Part shown: positions 60,316 through 64,000 of the stretch, piece by piece | Layout: the number at the start of each line of letters is the position of its first letter | How positions within the stretch are numbered: the stretch's first letter is position 1 | Assembly (NCBI GenBank): GCA_003254925.1 | Contig: QANZ01013357.1 | Location: forward strand, 1-64,000 | DNA length: 64,000 nt | Reading direction: 5' to 3' | Source of the DNA: Chamaecrista fasciculata | Lineage: Eukaryota > Streptophyta > Magnoliopsida > Fabales > Fabaceae | Position numbers and translations under genes: made by a program | The notes under the pieces: model-generated | Databases searched by the model: none | Told to the model about the DNA's origin: nothing | What the model saw: the letters and a program-made list of their open reading frames with translations, nothing else

Positions 60316-60513
60316 TTGCCTTTTCTTGGTTATGGGGCTTTGACACAGAGTGTACTGGAGAAGGCACTTTACAATCTTTACAACGAAGCAGAAGAGGAAA
60401 TTAGAAAATTATCCGACGATGATTTCTGGGAGAGCTTTGTTAATGTATGGCGATTGACTGTAGACCTAAAGGCATTTGGATTCTTGAGAAGGAACACAGA
60501 CATAGACAACTGA
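60316..60513 (+). pseudogene. Exon-like frame, unrecognised
   Basis: Plus-strand frame of 65 codons with protein-like text: 'SVLEKALYNLYNEAEEEI' and 'DDDFWESFVNVWRLTVDLKA' form two likely amphipathic helices. The frame ends at a normal stop. No partner exon was recognised within the window, so it could be the last exon of a lost gene or a fragment. Not recognised. Confidence 0.4.
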
Positions 60514-60729
60514 TTTTGGACCAGAGGGTTGCCCGCTATCATCATTTTGTGTTGGAGCTAAATGCCTGATTACAACAACAACTTGGCCCAATCAATAATG
60601 GCTTCACCAGTGGTTCTTTTTCATTTTTTTTTTGTTTTTGGGCTAAAATGATTCTTTTTTATCATTTGCTCATTATCCGTTCTGTGTTCTTTGGGCTTAA
60701 CTGGTTCTTTTACTCGTTTTTTTGTTCTT

Positions 60730-60781
60730 TGACCCATGAAGAAACTGTGCTTAATTGCTTACTCAGTTTCTTCATGGGTCA
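60730..60781. repeat. Perfect 18-bp inverted repeat (hairpin)
   Basis: Arms at 60730-60747 (TGACCCATGAAGAAACTG) and 60764-60781 are exact inverses with a 16-base loop. The loop text 'tgcttaattgctta' recurs directly at about 60846-60859. No T-run or gene nearby that would make it a terminator. Confidence 0.9.
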
Positions 60782-61154
60782 TTCTTATATGATGACTGAT
60801 GAACATATATAGTATTACCCTTAACAATTAGTCAATCCTATATATGCTTAATTGCTTATGTGAATATGTACTTGATCAGCCCACATGAAACATAAATGCA
60901 ATTCGAAGAACAAATTTTAACTGTTCTATTTTCTTTATGTCAACACAAGATGCAGATTGGGGTTTTAGCCTGTGGTTTTGTTTTTCATTTGAAAGTTAAA
61001 ACACACAGAAATACAATTATAAATAATAGCATCCAAAATTGTATTTAATTACTTTTCAAAATAAATGTAATTTCATTTAAAGTTATTAATTTTTTACATA
61101 CCTTTTTAAATATATGGTTTTTTTTAACAATTTAATGATAGGAAATAATCTTAT
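60782..61154. other. Intergenic, nothing assignable
   Basis: AT-rich non-coding DNA before the third copy of the duplicated gene. Confidence 0.5.
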
Positions 61155-63010
61155 GATCCATTCAATTTAAGACATTATTATCTTAATCTTTACTAGTGAA
61201 TGATTGTTAAATATATACATGAGTGAATGATTGTTCTATATGTGAAAGCTATAACTTTTCTATTGAATCTTGCTTTAAAGATGGAAATCATGTATTTATA
61301 CAGATTTTAAGTTAATGTGATCTTTTCGGTAATAAAGTACAAGATTGTTCTTAAATTATACGGTTTATAGTATTAGAACTTTAAACTATGAGAATATTTA
61401 AATCATGGACCACAACATGAATTTCGAACTTTCCTTGTTGCGTATTCACTAAACTTCTGAACAATGAGCTATTTAAAGCAGTTGAAGTTGAAAAGAAATA
61501 ATTCACAATGAAAACAAGTTTTTCCTTGGCGAGAATGCAGCAACCAGCAAATGCTCCTATGGACTATGGTTAACAAAAATGCCTATAATACATGGCATAC
61601 ATCTCCTGCTTTCATAATGTACAAGCAAATGCCATATACGTTTTAGGCGTCACTAAAGCATTTGCTTGCTTAGAAACCAGTGATGCAACCAAAAACAAAT
61701 ATCCTAATACGAACTCAACCATCACCTACTCATTCTGGTGAAGTTGTTCTGTGGTACATTATAAAGCATCATATAGTGTTGTTGTTGGCATGGTGGGAAA
61801 GACCCAATTGCTTCTACATTCTCTCCAATCTCCATATCTTTCTCATTGCTGCTAATGACATAGGGTTCATCAGTGTCCATCATTTCAACTTCTGCTTCAA
61901 AAGGATGACAAGCTGCCGAAACTCTTTCTTCACATGCAATTGGAGAGTTGAATCCAACCCAAGGGACAACAGCCAAACTGTCTCTTGATCCTTCAGAGTC
62001 TTTCTCCTCCCTTTTGCTCTTTCGATTTTCTGTGGAATTTTCTAATGCATATCCCCACGATGACAGGTAATCTAGAAAAGATGGAAACAATGGCTCAAGA
62101 AGTTTTCAGGAAGATGCAAACTCCTATAGTTCTAACCACCATATCAAAATTATGGAGCGTGTTTCATGCTATAACCCAATTTCCTGTTGTTCTTATGAGG
62201 ACATCAATATAAGCAGCCTTTGTATGTGTGAGTGGGAGTATTCAATTGAAGCATGACATTTTTTTGTAAGTAATCTTTACTTTGGTAGTGGACTTGTAAG
62301 AAAATTCATGAACTAGTAACATAAATATATACATAATTCTGCATTTATGCCCTTATCAGTTCCCTGCAGTATTTTCCATGTAGAATTTCCTTAGCAGATA
62401 TAAATCTAGCAAGTTATTCACCTAGTTTAATTGAGCCCCTCACCATTTCATACTCATGCCTTCAGGTTCCTTTTTTGAAAGGGCATTTCACTTAGCTTAA
62501 CTAAAGAACAAAGATTGACATCCCTAGGATCAAAATGACAAAGAAGGAAAATTTAACTCATGGACTTCCGAAAGACAGAACTAAGCAAAATAAAACTCAG
62601 ATGTAAACATAAGAACAAACATATTGCTCAACTTTGATCCCTCTATCTCTATGAACCCACACATTCCAAGCTATTGAATGATTGTACATTCAAGGTTCAT
62701 AATACGACTCAGAAACTGATCAAAAATCAAAAGAGCTTTGCAGAATCTAATTATGAAAGTAAATTTGAACTTCGTTTGAGCTTGAATATCATATGCATCA
62801 TTTGAACAGAAAATGAAATGAAGATATATATATATATATATATATAGCCAACTGTTGGAATTCAGTTTATCTTTCATTTAGATCCCTGTTTATCTTTCGT
62901 GTACTTTCCTAGAAACTAATCAACTTCGAGCAATTAATTATTGATCATTACAGCCCCTTCTACCAGAACATACATATTACCATCCAAAATATTACTGATA
63001 AGCAGCATAG
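61155..63010. repeat. Duplicated segment A, copy 2, joined to an auxin-carrier fragment
   Basis: Parallel to 53520-55695 with small indels and one large deletion. It stops at 'cagcatagacca' near 63012, where AUX1/LAX sequence begins; 'acca' is shared at the junction. Confidence 0.88.
61722..62071 (-). pseudogene. Partial third copy of the unrecognised gene (exon 3 only)
   Basis: Acceptor AG then 'DYLSSWGYALEN' opens the exon at 62071 and the frame runs to a stop at 61722, ending 'QQQHYMMLYNVPQNN' like the whole copy. It keeps a 17-residue stretch with 'SRDSLAVVPWVGFN' that copy 1 lacks. Exons 1 and 2 are not upstream; instead an AUX1/LAX fragment follows at 63012. The exon frame itself is clean. 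Unless spliced to something else it cannot make the protein. Confidence 0.8.
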
Positions 63011-63011
63011 A

Positions 63012-63444
63012 CCAAAGAATGGGAAAATAATTGCCAAGAACCATATAGGTATCACCACAGGCAGCCTCGCCAATGCCCTCATAAAGATGCTCTTTGTGTC
63101 ATGGATTCCTATCACTTTCTTCCACACGAAATACAATGGCGTACATGCAAACCCAAATGTTATAAACTGTTCAATCAAAGGCACAAATAGCATCCATTAG
63201 TAACTAACTAAACATGGGTGAAAAGTTATTATAAGTGTGATCTATATGTTTTTTCAAACATTTTGACAAGCATTTGGTGTGCATTGAGTACTAGAGAGCT
63301 GATGAATGAGCATGAGAATGACGCCAGTGTCATGCCAGCCGTTGCGAGGAAGGAGTGAGAAGGCGTTGGAGTGGTCAAGGTGAGGGTGAACACATAAATT
63401 GTGGCTAGAAAATAAATGTACTTCAACTTCTGAGGCTTCCACAT
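63012..63444 (-). pseudogene. LAX: AUX1/LAX auxin influx carrier fragment
   Basis: Minus-strand text 'MWKPQKLKYIYFLATIYVFT', then in another frame 'LDHSNAFSLLPRNGW..GVILMLIHQ', then after an intron with a good acceptor (...gaacag) 'FITFGFACTPLYFVWKKVIG' and 'RALARLPVVIPIWFLAIIFPFFG'. This matches the middle of plant AUX1/LAX proton/auxin symporters of the plasma membrane. About 15 residues are missing at the frame change and the donor of the intron is altered. It stops where a further intron would start in LAX genes. The retained intron shows it came by DNA copying, not from mRNA. No other LAX exons are in the window. Confidence 0.9.
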
Positions 63445-63504
63445 TTATACTTTATCACAAGTTCAAGTACACTCACTCCATCAGCATTTATACTTTATCA
63501 GAAG

Positions 63505-63890
63505 TTCAGAGCTAAATGTCGAAAGGGCAAAATGATTTGGTGAATTTATTTGAGGAGGCTAGGTTTAGAGTTGCAAAACAACATCGAGGGCATGGTCTTG
63601 TAAGGAGAGGTTCAACAAGAGCAAGCTTGTTCTCTCCGTCATTCTCTTATCTCTCTCGTTTCAAATTTGAATGTGATAAATTCAAAGAGAAATATGACCA
63701 AATTCAATAGTTTAGGACCAAAATGAAATATTTTATCAATATTTAGGATCAAAATGAGACATTTTGCTAACATTTAGGACCAATTTGAACACTTTGAAAC
63801 ATAATGGACCAAAATGAACATTAAGACATACATTTAGGACTAAAATAAACATTAAGACATACATTTAGGACTAAAATGACTCTTTGACCA
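63505..63890. mobile_element. Right part of the TIR repeat family of 56.6 kb
   Basis: 'tcgtttcaaatttgaatg', 'gaaatatgaccaaattcaat' and the terminal block 'acatacatttaggactaaaat' match 56866-57120. The terminal block is tandemly repeated (63818-63877). The left end is missing or lost in decay. The last 110 bases of the window show nothing assignable. Confidence 0.7.
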
Positions 63891-64000
63891 AATAATTACT
63901 ATTCTAATGAGTAACGAATTCTAATCGAAGCCGCCAGGTGGGAGATTGTAAGCGAGGACACGTGGCATGTCATCGTTGAAGTCCGTCTCTACACCGCAAA

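Noticed and set aside
1-64000. tRNA, rRNA or CRISPR loci
   Set aside because: No cloverleaf with both boxes intact, no rRNA text and no regularly spaced direct repeats were seen; the two box A/B pairs found fit SINEs better.

Overview
This is a plant nuclear DNA window, most likely from a eudicot. The DNA is AT-rich, its genes have introns with GT/AG borders, and they encode plant-type proteins: an ALOG/LSH factor, L-arabinokinase, a plant glutaredoxin-like protein, a plant ChaC-type gamma-glutamylcyclotransferase and a proteasome beta1 subunit. The rest is a dense mix of Ty1/copia and other LTR remnants, a LINE, MULEs, Stowaway and Tourist MITEs and a Helitron. I cannot name the species.

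Layout. 0-5.3 kb: broken Ty1/copia element (minus strand, running off the left edge) followed by a solo LTR with target-site repeats. 5.3-8.1 kb: intergenic repeats and a SINE candidate. 8.15-9.83 kb: a 5'-truncated LINE lying just downstream of an intact one-exon glutaredoxin-like gene. 9.8-20.6 kb: gene-poor, with a second solo LTR (11.8 kb), a Stowaway MITE with an internal duplication, fold-back elements and an older LTR copy. 21.1-21.6 kb: one-exon ALOG gene. 24.0-28.1 kb: transposon cluster with two MULEs carrying gene-like cargo (one a heme oxygenase fragment), a Stowaway MITE and a fold-back repeat. 28.3-31.1 kb: GGCT2-type gene. 31.4 kb: Tourist-like MITE. 32.8-36.2 kb: PBA1. 36.2-39.5 kb: repeats. 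39.5-48.8 kb: ARA1 on the minus strand, 29 coding exons. 50.0-51.7 kb: MULE loaded with telomere-like repeats in inverted arms. 52.6-63.4 kb: a rearranged block with one apparently whole gene for an unrecognised plant protein, two partial copies of it, a Helitron fragment with a Pif1-type helicase remnant, and an AUX1/LAX auxin-carrier fragment joined to one copy.

The host genes are ordinary, unrelated housekeeping or regulatory genes and do not form a pathway cluster. GGCT2 (glutathione breakdown) and the glutaredoxin-like gene both touch thiol metabolism, but nothing suggests linked regulation. I found no clearly new multi-gene system. The most unusual material is the gene-capturing or telomere-repeat-bearing MULEs and the duplicated, Helitron-split gene block at the right. 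Exon borders were set by eye from splice consensus, reading frame and remembered protein families. They could be off by a base or so.
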